The notes below the pieces were generated by a model. The model was not told where the DNA came from, ran no database searches, and saw only the letters and a program-made list of their open reading frames with translations. 64,000 nt of DNA from Chryseobacterium cucumeris (GTDB lineage: Bacteria > Bacteroidota > Bacteroidia > Flavobacteriales > Weeksellaceae). The position numbers and the translations under genes were made by a program. The stretch lies in contig NZ_CP068760.1 in NCBI RefSeq assembly GCF_016775705.1, positions 1,364,001 to 1,428,000 on the forward strand, read 5' to 3'. Positions 1 to 9,129 of this stretch are shown one piece after another. How positions within the stretch are numbered: position 1 is the first letter of the stretch; each line of letters begins with the position of its first letter.

Positions 1-35
1 GATAGAGAAATACTAATCTGATAGAGAAATACTAA
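1..35. repeat. Two-copy direct repeat just upstream of the M48 protease gene
   Basis: A 16-base unit (gatagagaaatactaa) occurs at 1-16 and again at 20-35, a period of 19 bases. It ends 15 bases before the start codon of the protease gene. More copies may lie beyond the left edge of the window. No function can be read from it; it may be a short tandem repeat in the leader or promoter. Confidence 0.75.
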
Positions 36-50
36 ATAAAAAAAACACAC

Positions 51-2099
51 ATGACTAATAACCTACCCAAAATTTCATCAGCTTATCAATCTAAGCTGGT
101 TTCTGCTATTGTATCCATTTCAGTTTTTTTCCTGATCTATCTGATACTTATACTCGCCTCACTCCTGATGATATTCTTATTAGGATACGGAGCAATAAAA
201 CTGTTAAGCATTTCTCTCAATTACTTTACCGTTTTTGGTGCAGCAGGATTATTAAGTGTTGGAATTTTTGTTTTTATTTTCCTTGTCAAATTTATTTTCA
301 GAAAAAACCATTACAGTACGCGTCATTTGCTGGAGGTTAACAAATCCCATCAGCCTCAGCTTTTTGCTATTATTGATGAAATTGTGGCTGAAACAGGAGT
401 GAAAGCTCCTCAAAAAGTTTTTCTTTCTCCGGACGTAAACGCCAGTGTAAGCTATAATTCTATTTTCTGGAGCATGTTTTTGCCGGTAAAGAAAAATCTG
501 ACGATTGGAGTTGGGTTGATCAATACTACAAGTGTAGGAGAATTGCGGACAATTCTGGCTCACGAATTTGGACATTTCTCTCAAAAAAGCATGAAAGTCG
601 GCGGCTATGTAAGCCAGGCAGAAAAAATTATTTTTGAAACCGTTTACAATAACAAAGACTACGAAAACTTTATCATGGAATTTTCCGGAGGAAATGCTAT
701 CTTTAAAATTTTTGGTTTGATTTCAGTTAGTTTTATTAATGCATTTCAGTCCGTTCTTAAAGGCATGTCCAGTTTTCTTTTCAAAAATCATGCTTCCCTG
801 CAAAGAGAAATGGAATATCATGCAGATGCTATTTCAACCTATATAACCAATCCTGATGAGCAGACATCATCTTTATTAAGACTGGAATTAAGTGATGTTG
901 CTTTTATTGGTTCTTTTAATTTTTATATTGAAAATAATCAGAAATATCTTCCAAAGGATCTGTACAAGAATCAGATTTCTTTAATGAAAATTCTCTCCGA
1001 AAGGAATAACCATCCTTATATCAACGGACTTCCAAAAATAGATACTGAAGATCTTACACGTTATAATAAATCAAAAATAGAAATTGAAGATCAATGGACT
1101 TCACATCCGGATATTTTAAAAAGAATTGAAAGGATTAAAACAAACAAAACCAGAAATACAGCTGCAGACCACAGATATGCAAAGGAAATTATCAGCGGAT
1201 TTGATAAAATTTGTGAAATTATGACCTCAAAATACCTGACATTACGCACGGTAAAAAATGTAGGTGAAGTGATAGAGGATGAAGCGTTCGTCAGACTGTA
1301 TCTGGATCATAATATCTATCAGACCTTCAGTTCAGATTTTAACGGATATTACGAAAGACATAATCCTGTTATAGAAAACATTGAATCTGTTATTTCTGAT
1401 ATTCCAGCTCATCAGGGCGAAGATTTTTTCAGTGACAGAAAGGTATCTTTAGTTTACGAAAAATCAGGGATAGAAGGTGATATACAGATTTTGCATTATC
1501 TGGTTTCCCATCCTAAAGAAATAAAAACATTCAGATTTGACGGCACTTTATACAAAGCAAAAGATGCTGCAGGCCTCATCCCTCAACTGGAAAATAAACT
1601 GGCGAGAGTAAAAGAAGAACTTTTGGAAAATGACAAAGCTATTTTTCAGCATTACTATCATATCTCCAATGAAAACCTGAAAAAAGACCTTCTTAACAAA
1701 TACAAAAAGTTTGCGTTAATCGATAAGGAATTCGATGATTTTCAAAAAGGCCTTAATGACTTTACACCCTATCTTCAGTTTATGGCTGTTACCTTACCTT
1801 TTGAAGAAATACGTAAACACAGGGCCAAACTATTGAAAGCAGAAGAACCTTTTAAACTGATAACCAAGCAACTGATTGAAAACTCGGCTTACCAGGATGC
1901 TTTAAAAGCTGAAGATAAAAACCTCTTACAGGAATTTGTAAACTCTGAATATATCTATTTCAACAAAGATAAATACCTTGAACATGAAGTAAATGCCATA
2001 TCGTCAGTAATTGAAAAATATCAGACATTACTGAATGATCATTATCTTAATTCTAAACTCGAGCTGCTAAACTTTCAGGCCGATTTACATAATAATTAA
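51..2099 (+). CDS. M48-family membrane zinc metalloprotease (Ste24/HtpX-like)
   Basis: The 682-residue protein has two strongly hydrophobic segments near the N-terminus (about residues 18-50 and 57-85), so it sits in the membrane. The zinc site HEFGH lies at residues 171-175. A downstream EYHAD motif (Glu255) fits the third zinc ligand and the ExxxD signature of M48 peptidases. The long C-terminal half (about residues 300-682) is hydrophilic and has no recognised domain, which makes the protein larger than HtpX (about 290) or Ste24 (about 430). The family degrades or processes membrane proteins; the substrate here is unknown. Its stop codon overlaps that of the convergent DUF2490 gene by four bases. 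A short direct repeat precedes the start. Confidence 0.85.
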   Translation: MTNNLPKISSAYQSKLVSAIVSISVFFLIYLILILASLLMIFLLGYGAIKLLSISLNYFTVFGAAGLLSVGIFVFIFLVKFIFRKNHYSTRHLLEVNKSHQPQLFAIIDEIVAETGVKAPQKVFLSPDVNASVSYNSIFWSMFLPVKKNLTIGVGLINTTSVGELRTILAHEFGHFSQKSMKVGGYVSQAEKIIFETVYNNKDYENFIMEFSGGNAIFKIFGLISVSFINAFQSVLKGMSSFLFKNHASLQREMEYHADAISTYITNPDEQTSSLLRLELSDVAFIGSFNFYIENNQKYLPKDLYKNQISLMKILSERNNHPYINGLPKIDTEDLTRYNKSKIEIEDQWTSHPDILKRIERIKTNKTRNTAADHRYAKEIISGFDKICEIMTSKYLTLRTVKNVGEVIEDEAFVRLYLDHNIYQTFSSDFNGYYERHNPVIENIESVISDIPAHQGEDFFSDRKVSLVYEKSGIEGDIQILHYLVSHPKEIKTFRFDGTLYKAKDAAGLIPQLENKLARVKEELLENDKAIFQHYYHISNENLKKDLLNKYKKFALIDKEFDDFQKGLNDFTPYLQFMAVTLPFEEIRKHRAKLLKAEEPFKLITKQLIENSAYQDALKAEDKNLLQEFVNSEYIYFNKDKYLEHEVNAISSVIEKYQTLLNDHYLNSKLELLNFQADLHNN

Positions 2100-2812
2100 T
2101 CCGCACCCGGGAAATCGTAACTCTTCGTGTGATGATCTGTTCCATCGATGTTGATGTTTAAAGCAAGGTAAACGAAATGTAAATTTTTGTTCCCTTTTGC
2201 TTCAAATTCACGCTGCCACAGATATCCGCTCACGATTCCAAAATAATCATCGATCTGATAGCCGAAACCGCCATAGACTCTGTTTCTGGCGAAAGTAGGC
2301 TTCATCGGAGAGACAAAGAATACTTCGTCATAAGCATTGGCGAAAACAGTTCCTTTCTTGATGGTTTTGGCGTTTAAAGGAACACTTACATTCAGACGGT
2401 ATCGGTAACGCATTCTCTGGGAAGTCTGATCTGTTTTCGGCTCATAGAACCAGCTCTTTTCAGCACGAAAACGGTTTTCAAACTTTACAATACCTTTTTT
2501 AACATCGATAACATCCTGAAGCCATACCCTGAACTCTTCTCTGCTCAGGCTATGTTCTTTATAGTTGACATATCTTCCCAGCCCAACAAAAGGTTTGTGG
2601 TTTTTGGTAAGATTATACCCTAATCCCCCTTTTATCTCATAATAATCGGGGTAAGTATAATCTTCGTTACCACGCAATTGCCCCTCTGCGTACAGGAAAA
2701 ATTTCGGATGAAACTTATAGGTCAGAGTCACTGCATTGAAGCTGGAAATGTGTTCCTGTGCTTTAAAAAAAGATATTCCAAGTAATAAACCTAAGCCTAT
2801 AAGACGTTTCAT
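2096..2812 (-). CDS. DUF2490-type outer-membrane beta-barrel protein
   Basis: The chosen start gives 238 residues beginning MKRLIGLGLLLG, a clean signal peptide ending near FFKAQ. An in-frame ATG 54 bases upstream would add 18 residues before this signal peptide and is less likely. The mature part has alternating hydrophobic and aromatic strands (for example NAVTLTYKFHPKFFLYAEGQ) with the layout of DUF2490 proteins, which are predicted small outer-membrane barrels of unknown role. The gene lies 71 bases downstream of the TonB receptor on the same strand and probably shares its transcript. It overlaps the convergent M48 gene by four bases. Family assignment is from memory of the pattern. Confidence 0.8.
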   Translation of the reverse strand: MKRLIGLGLLLGISFFKAQEHISSFNAVTLTYKFHPKFFLYAEGQLRGNEDYTYPDYYEIKGGLGYNLTKNHKPFVGLGRYVNYKEHSLSREEFRVWLQDVIDVKKGIVKFENRFRAEKSWFYEPKTDQTSQRMRYRYRLNVSVPLNAKTIKKGTVFANAYDEVFFVSPMKPTFARNRVYGGFGYQIDDYFGIVSGYLWQREFEAKGNKNLHFVYLALNINIDGTDHHTKSYDFPGAD

Positions 2813-2883
2813 AAAAAATTTTTGCAAATGTATATTTTTTAACAATTTGTTAATATTAACTTTCATTAATATTAAATTAACAC

Positions 2884-4695
2884 CTACTTAATATTAATTG
2901 TATAAGAAAACCCAATGTGGAACCACCTTTGCGGCATCCCGACACCAAAAGCTTCTGTATATTTTGTATTGGTCAAATTGTTAATCAACACATATACTGA
3001 GTAATCTTTTTTAGCAAAGCTCAGCTTCTCATCTACAAGATTATAGGTTCCCAGATTGACTCTTTCATTGTAACGGTAAACAAGCTCATTGGTAAAGTTT
3101 TTCAGGAATTTCACCTCTAACTTGGACACAAACTGATGCTTCAGATTGTCCAGAATATATCTTGAAACCACACCATCTTTTTTTTCATACTTACTGTCAA
3201 TATAAGTATAGCCAACGGTATATTTTAACCAGTCTGTCGGTCTGTGGCTCCACTCTGCTTCAATTCCTTTGGTTTTGATATCACCTACGTTTTGGGCGTA
3301 CCATATTTTATCGCTCAGATCTTTTTTTACCCAGTCAATAGAATTATTGGAGTTTCTTAGAAATCCACTGATTTTTGCTAAAATCCTGTTATTTAGATAT
3401 TGATATCCCACCTCTGAAGAAATCGCATTTTCAGGCTGTAAATCCGGATTTCCCTGCTCCGTTTTACTCACATAATACAGTTCGGTAAAAGTGGGTACAC
3501 GGTGTACTTTTGCAATATTTCCGTAGATTTTAGAATTAGCATTAAAGTTATAGCCTACATCAAGCCCCGGATAGAAGAAATTCCCTTCTTTAGAATAATT
3601 AGCCCATGAAATTCCCGGACTGATATTCAGTTTTTTATCCAGTAATGAAAAATGATGTTCAAAGAAAACCTGAGATACAAAACGGTTTCTGTCTCCTAAA
3701 TTACTGCTGACCAGAAATTCTTTTCTAAGCTCAACACCAATTCCGGTTGTTCCCAACCCCCACTGATAGCTGGAATTTACCTCTCCACCTGCATTATTTC
3801 CAATGTGCATATTTCGGTAAAAATCCGGATTCCATCTGTCATAAAGGTACATATCCTGTCCTCTTCTCCAGTATACATTAGAATTAAGTTTCAGCTTTCC
3901 AAAAGTCTGCTGATGAGCTACACTTACGATAGAAGCCTGCGTTTCCTCATACTGCTTCGTTGCAGCACTGGAAGTATAAAAGCCATTGGCTCCGAATTTC
4001 TTTTCCGAAAAGCCGGCCTGAACTCTTACATCTCCGTTTTTGATATTCAGTTTTCCCTGATAAAATACATTTCTGATCTCATAATCAGTATTGAACATAT
4101 ACCCTTCTGATGAAGCTGAATTCGCCTGCAGGGAGTTCGTGAATTTTTCATTTCCGATCTGCGCGTTAAATCCCAGACCATAGCTGCCGTAATCTCCTCC
4201 CTCTGCGCTTATCTTCACTTTTTTCCCTGGAACACTTCTGGTGATGATATTGATAACACCGGCATAAGCATTCTGTCCGAAACGTCTTGCAGCCGGGCCT
4301 TTTATGATTTCTATCTTTTCTACTTCATCCAGATCTACCGGAATATTCATATTATTATGTCCGGTCTGGGAATCATTCATCCTGATTCCGTTCAATAACA
4401 AAAGAACCTGCTCAAAAGAACTACCACGGAAACCGATATCACTCTGCACTCCATTGGCTCCTCTCCTTCTGATATCCATTCCCGGCACCTGTTGAAGAAT
4501 TTCGTCGATACTTTTAGCCGGAGAATTTACAATATCTTCTCTGGTGATAACGCTGATGTTCTGGTTAGCGCTTTTATAAGGTGTAGAGATAAATTTACCC
4601 TGAAATTCAATGCTTTCAATATCTGTTGTCTTTTCCTGTGCATTTACCCAAAGTAAAGATCCCAGAAAAAAAGCACTTCCTATCTTTTTGATCAT
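2884..4695 (-). CDS. TonB-dependent outer-membrane receptor, small BtuB-like type
   Basis: The 603-residue protein begins with a signal peptide ending at VNAQ. A plug domain follows (about residues 45-155), with typical VITREDI, LQQVPGMDIRRRG and EIIKGPAARRFG blocks, then a 22-strand-type barrel. It lacks the N-terminal carboxypeptidase-like domain of SusC proteins, and its length is close to BtuB (about 600). TonB receptors of this size carry cobalamin, siderophores or other metal chelates; the sequence does not settle which. No cobalamin riboswitch is visible upstream. The gene has its own promoter at 4725-4756, downstream of a terminator, and is followed by the DUF2490 gene. Confidence 0.9.
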   Translation of the reverse strand: MIKKIGSAFFLGSLLWVNAQEKTTDIESIEFQGKFISTPYKSANQNISVITREDIVNSPAKSIDEILQQVPGMDIRRRGANGVQSDIGFRGSSFEQVLLLLNGIRMNDSQTGHNNMNIPVDLDEVEKIEIIKGPAARRFGQNAYAGVINIITRSVPGKKVKISAEGGDYGSYGLGFNAQIGNEKFTNSLQANSASSEGYMFNTDYEIRNVFYQGKLNIKNGDVRVQAGFSEKKFGANGFYTSSAATKQYEETQASIVSVAHQQTFGKLKLNSNVYWRRGQDMYLYDRWNPDFYRNMHIGNNAGGEVNSSYQWGLGTTGIGVELRKEFLVSSNLGDRNRFVSQVFFEHHFSLLDKKLNISPGISWANYSKEGNFFYPGLDVGYNFNANSKIYGNIAKVHRVPTFTELYYVSKTEQGNPDLQPENAISSEVGYQYLNNRILAKISGFLRNSNNSIDWVKKDLSDKIWYAQNVGDIKTKGIEAEWSHRPTDWLKYTVGYTYIDSKYEKKDGVVSRYILDNLKHQFVSKLEVKFLKNFTNELVYRYNERVNLGTYNLVDEKLSFAKKDYSVYVLINNLTNTKYTEAFGVGMPQRWFHIGFSYTINIK

Positions 4696-4724
4696 AATCG
4701 TTTCCGTAGTTTTTTAAGAGAGTC

Positions 4725-4756
4725 CAAAAGTAAGGGAGTTCACGAAGAAAGGCAAA
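4725..4756 (-). promoter_or_regulatory. Bacteroidota-type promoter of the TonB receptor
   Basis: Read leftward, TTTG (4753-4756) is followed after 20 bases by TACTTTTG (4725-4732), a perfect match to the -33 TTTG / -7 TAnnTTTG consensus with correct spacing. Transcription would start near 4718, about 20 bases before the receptor start codon. Confidence 0.7.
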
Positions 4757-4769
4757 TGATAGTTGTCAT

Positions 4770-4800
4770 AAAAAAAGATGCAGCGTGAAGCTGCATCTTT
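4770..4800 (-). terminator. Rho-independent terminator, leftward
   Basis: An 11-bp perfect stem (aaagatgcagc at 4774-4784 with its complement at 4790-4800) encloses a 5-base loop and is followed leftward by a run of U residues (the A-run 4770-4776 on the + strand). It lies between the TonB receptor promoter and a 16-codon ORF, so it closes a small separate leftward transcript. Confidence 0.75.
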
Positions 4801-4815
4801 CTGAGGGAGTAATTT

Positions 4816-4866
4816 CTATCTTTTTCTCATTAAATGTGTAACCAGATCTCTGAATAATTTTCTCAT
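4816..4866 (-). CDS. Possible 16-residue micro-protein with its own terminator
   Basis: An ATG ORF encodes MRKLFRDLVTHLMRKR and stops 16 bases before the strong leftward terminator at 4770-4800. The peptide is highly basic and could form an amphipathic helix. It could be a leader peptide, a tiny cationic protein, or part of a small RNA with chance coding potential. No perfect TAnnTTTG element was found upstream. The terminator shows that something short is transcribed here; translation of the ORF is inference. Confidence 0.35.
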   Translation of the reverse strand: MRKLFRDLVTHLMRKR

Positions 4867-5123
4867 TTCTCTATTACATATTTATGAATGCAATTTTAAA
4901 TAATTTTACAATATAAAACAATAGTTCAATAAAAAAACACAATATATTTTAAAAAATTATATAAAACACTGTAAAATAAACAGCAAAATAAAATTAAGTC
5001 CACAAAATATACACCTTTTCAGGTGGTTTTGAAAGCAAAATATGGGTTTAACCTGTTCAATGTAACGATCATTATAACAATTTTTAACAATAAGATAAGC
5101 GTAAATTTTTCGCTAAAATTTCG

Positions 5124-5131
5124 TAATTTTG
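5124..5131 (+). promoter_or_regulatory. -7 promoter element upstream of uvrA
   Basis: TAATTTTG matches TAnnTTTG exactly. It lies 18 bases before a small ATG ORF and about 200 bases before uvrA. No good TTTG -33 element is present at the usual distance, so the assignment is tentative. Confidence 0.4.
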
Positions 5132-5148
5132 TGGGTCTTAATTTTACG

Positions 5149-5286
5149 ATGAAAGTATTCTATTTCAATAGTGATTTTGCCAGCATTTATAAAAATTGCA
5201 GCAACAGATTTCAGAGGAATCAGGATATATGTAAAAGTTCAATTGATACCGGCCACAGAATATTTGTAGCCAAACACCATTACTGA
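5149..5286 (+). CDS. Possible 45-residue protein upstream of uvrA
   Basis: The ORF starts with ATG 18 bases after a TAATTTTG element and stops 41 bases before the chosen uvrA start, in a different frame. It encodes a hydrophilic 45-residue peptide beginning MKVFYFNSDFASIYKN, with no signal peptide or membrane segment. I do not recognise it. It may be a small protein cotranscribed with uvrA, or simply the uvrA leader. Confidence 0.3.
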   Translation: MKVFYFNSDFASIYKNCSNRFQRNQDICKSSIDTGHRIFVAKHHY

Positions 5287-5327
5287 CAGCCTTAATGCTG
5301 TGCAGTCTTTATATGAATAAACAAAAT

Positions 5328-8120
5328 ATGGCTAACACAACAGAAATAGATATAAAAAAGCAGATTTTCGTTAAGAATGCACATCTTAATAATCTGAAAC
5401 ATATAGACGTCCTTATTCCAAAGAACAAACTGATTGTTATTACAGGAGTTTCGGGAAGCGGTAAGTCATCTTTGGCTTTTGATACGATCTACGCAGAAGG
5501 ACAGAGAAGATATGTTGAAAGTTTAAGTTCTTATGCCCGTCAGTTTTTGGGGAAATTAGAAAAACCAAAAGTAGATGATATCAAAGGACTCGCCCCTTCT
5601 ATTGCCATCCAGCAGAAAGTAATTTCTTCCAACCCTCGTTCTACGGTAGGAACTTCAACAGAGATCTACGATTATATGAAGCTCTTGTTTGCAAGGATCG
5701 GGAAAACCTTTTCACCGGTTTCGGGAGAAGAAGTGAAGAAAGATTCGGTTTCTGATGTAGTCGACTTCATCAAGGCTTCAAAAAAAGATACTTCCTTTCT
5801 ATTAACTGCTCCATTGGAATATGATGCAGACAATTTTAAAGAAACCCTGAATGTTTTAAAACTGGCAGGTTTCACAAGACTTGAAATTAATGGAAATGTA
5901 GCCGGGATTGAAGATCTGGAAAGTTTTGGTTTTGCCCCGGAAAAAGGAATGACGATCAACCTTGTCATCGACCGTTTTTCTTACGAAGAAGACGAAAGCT
6001 TTTTACAAAGACTTGCAGATTCTATTCAAATGGCATTCTATGAAGGACGCGGATATTGTTCATTAAAGAATACAAACACTGAGAAGGTAAAAGAATTTTC
6101 CAATAAATTTGAGCTGGACGGAATGGAGTTTCTTGAGCCCAACGTTCATTTTTTCAGCTTTAATAACCCCTACGGAGCATGTCCGGTATGTGAAGGATAC
6201 GGAAAAGTGATCGGAATTGACGAAGATCTTGTAGTTCCTAATAAAACTCTTTCTATCTACGAAGATGCCGTTGTCTGCTGGCGGGGAGAAACCATGAGCG
6301 AATGGAAAAAGGATTTCATCAAAAAAGCAGGTGACTTCCCTATCCACAAACCTTATCATCAATTAACAAAAGAACAGAAAAACTTCCTTTGGAAAGGTGA
6401 CGGAAGGAGTAATTTCCCGTGCATCAACAATTTCTTCAAGATGCTTGAAGAAAACCTTTATAAAATCCAGTACAGAGTAATGCTTTCCCGTTACAGAGGA
6501 AAAACCCTTTGCCCGACATGTGAAGGCTTGAGACTTCGTGAAGAAACAAGCTGGGTAAAAGTAGACGGACACAATATCCAGTCGATGATTGAACTTCCTT
6601 TGGATGAATTGGCTCCGGTGATCAACGGATTAAAACTTTCAGATCATGACAAAGAAGTCGCCAAAAGACTGATTTACGAAATCACCACCCGTCTGGAATT
6701 TTTATTAAAAGTAGGATTAGGTTATTTAACATTAAACAGAACATCGAATACCCTTTCAGGAGGAGAAAGTCAGAGAATCAACCTGGCAACAAGCTTAGGA
6801 AGTTCTTTGGTAGGTTCTATTTACATTCTGGATGAGCCTTCTATCGGGCTGCATTCTAAAGATACGGAAAACCTGATCGAAGTATTGAAAAATCTTCGTG
6901 ACCTTGGAAATACCGTGATTGTAGTAGAACATGACGAGGATGTAATGAGAGCGGCTGACTATATTATTGATATTGGCCCGGAAGCAGGTTATCTTGGCGG
7001 GAAACTGGTATTTGCCGGAGATTATAAGGATCTGAAAAAAGCCAATACACTTACTTCAGAATACCTTACCGGAAGACTTGAAATAGAAGTTCCGAAGAAA
7101 AGAAGAAAAGCAAAAGAATGGATTTACATTAAAGGAGCCCGTCAGAACAATCTCAAAAATATAGATGTAGACGTTCCTTTGGAAAGTCTGGTAGTCATTT
7201 CCGGAGTTTCAGGAAGTGGAAAATCTACTTTGATGAAAGAAATTCTTACCAATGACATCCAAATCCAGTTAGGAATGGGCGGTAAAAAAGGAGATTATGA
7301 TGCTGTAGAATTTCCAAAAAAACTGATCGAAAACATTGAACTGATTGACCAGAACCCTATTGGAAAATCATCCCGTTCAAATCCTGTAACTTATCTAAAG
7401 GCTTACGACGATATCCGTGATCTTTTTGCCAAGCAGAAAGTAGCCAAAATGATGGGTTATAAGCCTAAACACTTCTCTTTCAACGTAGATGGCGGAAGAT
7501 GTGATGAATGCAAAGGAGAAGGAGTGATCAATGTTTCCATGCAGTTTATGGCGGATATCGAGCTTGAATGTGAGGTATGTAAAGGAACACGATTCAAAAA
7601 TGAGATCCTTGAAGTAAAATTTGATGAGAAAAACATCTCTGATATTCTTCATATGACCGTAGATGAAGCATTGGAGTTCTTTAAAGATAATAATGAGGAG
7701 AAAATAGTTACGAAGCTGAGACCTTTGCAGGAAGTAGGTTTAGGTTATTTACAGCTGGGACAAAGCTCTTCTACCCTTTCCGGAGGTGAGGCACAGCGTG
7801 TGAAGCTGGCTTCATTCCTTGTAAAAGGAGTAACAACTGATAAAACGTTATTCATTTTTGATGAACCTTCCACAGGGCTTCACTTCCATGATATTCAAAA
7901 ATTACTGAAGTCATTACAGGCGTTGATTGATCTCGGACATTCGGTGATTGTTATTGAGCATCAGCCTGATATTATCAAATGTGCCGATTATATTATCGAT
8001 ATCGGTCCGGAAGCCGGAAAACATGGTGGCGAAGTTGTATTTGCAGGAACACCGGAAGATCTGACAAAAAATAAAAAGTCCTATACGGCAAAATACATCA
8101 AAGAAAAACTGGAACAATAA
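5328..8120 (+). CDS. uvrA: UvrABC excinuclease subunit A
   Basis: UvrA is the damage-recognition ATPase of nucleotide excision repair; it loads UvrB at lesions in the cytoplasm. The protein has two ABC modules, each with a Walker A motif (ITGVSGSGKSS and ISGVSGSGKST) and a signature (LSGGESQRINLA and LSGGEAQRVKLA). Zinc-binding CxxC pairs (CPVC, CPTC, then CDEC and CEVC) are also present. The ATG at 5328 (MANTTEIDIKK) gives 930 residues. Starts at 5295 and 5313 would add a short unconserved tail. The gene ends in a strong terminator and is transcribed alone or with the small ORF before it. Confidence 0.97.
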   Translation: MANTTEIDIKKQIFVKNAHLNNLKHIDVLIPKNKLIVITGVSGSGKSSLAFDTIYAEGQRRYVESLSSYARQFLGKLEKPKVDDIKGLAPSIAIQQKVISSNPRSTVGTSTEIYDYMKLLFARIGKTFSPVSGEEVKKDSVSDVVDFIKASKKDTSFLLTAPLEYDADNFKETLNVLKLAGFTRLEINGNVAGIEDLESFGFAPEKGMTINLVIDRFSYEEDESFLQRLADSIQMAFYEGRGYCSLKNTNTEKVKEFSNKFELDGMEFLEPNVHFFSFNNPYGACPVCEGYGKVIGIDEDLVVPNKTLSIYEDAVVCWRGETMSEWKKDFIKKAGDFPIHKPYHQLTKEQKNFLWKGDGRSNFPCINNFFKMLEENLYKIQYRVMLSRYRGKTLCPTCEGLRLREETSWVKVDGHNIQSMIELPLDELAPVINGLKLSDHDKEVAKRLIYEITTRLEFLLKVGLGYLTLNRTSNTLSGGESQRINLATSLGSSLVGSIYILDEPSIGLHSKDTENLIEVLKNLRDLGNTVIVVEHDEDVMRAADYIIDIGPEAGYLGGKLVFAGDYKDLKKANTLTSEYLTGRLEIEVPKKRRKAKEWIYIKGARQNNLKNIDVDVPLESLVVISGVSGSGKSTLMKEILTNDIQIQLGMGGKKGDYDAVEFPKKLIENIELIDQNPIGKSSRSNPVTYLKAYDDIRDLFAKQKVAKMMGYKPKHFSFNVDGGRCDECKGEGVINVSMQFMADIELECEVCKGTRFKNEILEVKFDEKNISDILHMTVDEALEFFKDNNEEKIVTKLRPLQEVGLGYLQLGQSSSTLSGGEAQRVKLASFLVKGVTTDKTLFIFDEPSTGLHFHDIQKLLKSLQALIDLGHSVIVIEHQPDIIKCADYIIDIGPEAGKHGGEVVFAGTPEDLTKNKKSYTAKYIKEKLEQ

Positions 8121-8124
8121 ATAC

Positions 8125-8155
8125 AACCGGCTGTTTAAAAACAGCCGGTTTTTTA
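8125..8155 (+). terminator. Rho-independent terminator of uvrA
   Basis: A perfect 10-bp GC-rich stem (aaccggctgt at 8125-8134, complement at 8141-8150) with a 6-base loop is followed by ttttatt. It begins five bases after the uvrA stop codon. Confidence 0.9.
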
Positions 8156-8208
8156 TTGAGATTACTTATCTTTATTCAACTTATCAACCCATTACAAAAT
8201 TATTATTT

Positions 8209-8976
8209 ATGCCCTGGAATCCCGAATTATATGATCAGTACAAAGATGTACGTTATAAGCCATTTTATGATTTAGCAGCGTTAATCAAGCCTGAAAACAA
8301 TATTAAAGCTATTGACTTAGGCTGTGGAACCGGAGAACAGACTTCTATTCTTACGGAAAAACTCACAGGTTCTACATTCTTAGGAATAGATTCATCAGCA
8401 GAAATGCTTGAAAAATCGAAGAAATATGAAAACGATCATTTACACTTTAAGCTTCAGAGCATTGAAGAAACAGCGCAGTCTGACGAGAAATGGGATCTTG
8501 TCTTCAGTAATGCCGCTTTACAGTGGGCTGATGATCACGAAACTTTATTTCCCAAAATCATTGGATTACTTTCAGAGAATGGACAGTTAGCAATACAAAT
8601 GCCGGTTCAGAAAGAAAATATCCTCAATCAGATTTTAACAGAAATGGCAGGTGAAGAACCCTACGCATCCCAACTAAATCATTTCAACCGTGATTCTCCG
8701 GTACTTTCAATGGATGACTATGCACAGATATTATTTGATAACGGAATTCAGGATATTGAAATATTTCAGAAGGTATACCCTATTATTGCGGATGATCACG
8801 AGGCTTTATACACCTTTATTTCAGGAACAGCATTGTTACCTTATTTAGAACGCATGGAAGGAGAACAGAAAGAACAATTCATCTCCGAATTTAAATCGCG
8901 TATCGCCAAAAGGTTTACAAAATATCCGGCTATCTATGCATTCAAGCGCATCCTGATGTATGGCCGTAAGAAATAG
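8209..8976 (+). CDS. tam: Trans-aconitate 2-methyltransferase-like SAM methyltransferase
   Basis: The 255-residue class I methyltransferase has motif I DLGCGTGEQT (about residues 42-51), the acidic GIDSS loop, and the motif IV region DLVFSNAALQWADDHE. The N-terminal WNPELYDQY and the NAALQW block are typical of Tam, which methylates the spontaneously formed inhibitor trans-aconitate using S-adenosylmethionine. Substrate choice within this family cannot be proved by motif, so a related small-molecule methyltransferase remains possible. The gene stands alone between the uvrA terminator and a palindromic repeat. Confidence 0.75.
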   Translation: MPWNPELYDQYKDVRYKPFYDLAALIKPENNIKAIDLGCGTGEQTSILTEKLTGSTFLGIDSSAEMLEKSKKYENDHLHFKLQSIEETAQSDEKWDLVFSNAALQWADDHETLFPKIIGLLSENGQLAIQMPVQKENILNQILTEMAGEEPYASQLNHFNRDSPVLSMDDYAQILFDNGIQDIEIFQKVYPIIADDHEALYTFISGTALLPYLERMEGEQKEQFISEFKSRIAKRFTKYPAIYAFKRILMYGRKK

Positions 8977-9001
8977 AAAACCTTAACGCCCAATAAAAAA
9001 C

Positions 9002-9102
9002 TGCCACAATTGTCATTCTTACGAAGGAAGAATCTCATTAATAACCAATGATATGAGATTCTTCATTACACTTCGTTTCATTCAGAATGACAAAATTGCG
9101 AC
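9002..9102. repeat. Long imperfect palindrome, MITE/REP-like intergenic element
   Basis: The left arm (9002-9039; contains gtcattctt and gaagaatctcat) is the approximate reverse complement of the right arm (9052-9102; contains atgagattcttc and attcagaatgac). The spacer is about 12 bases. The whole element could fold into one long hairpin. Similar gtcattctga...gaagaatctcat palindromes are known as dispersed repeats in Bacteroidota and other bacteria. It sits between convergent genes and contains no ORF. Confidence 0.75.
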
Positions 9103-9129
9103 AGCTGCTTCTGTTTATTAATAAAATAG

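Noticed and set aside
4696..5148. Cobalamin riboswitch before the BtuB-sized TonB receptor
   Set aside because: No B12-box-like sequence or multi-helix leader is present. The receptor promoter leaves a leader of only about 20 bases.
5295..5327. Longer N-terminus for UvrA (starts at 5295 or 5313)
   Set aside because: The extra residues do not belong to the conserved UvrA start, and ATG 5328 leads directly into the usual sequence.
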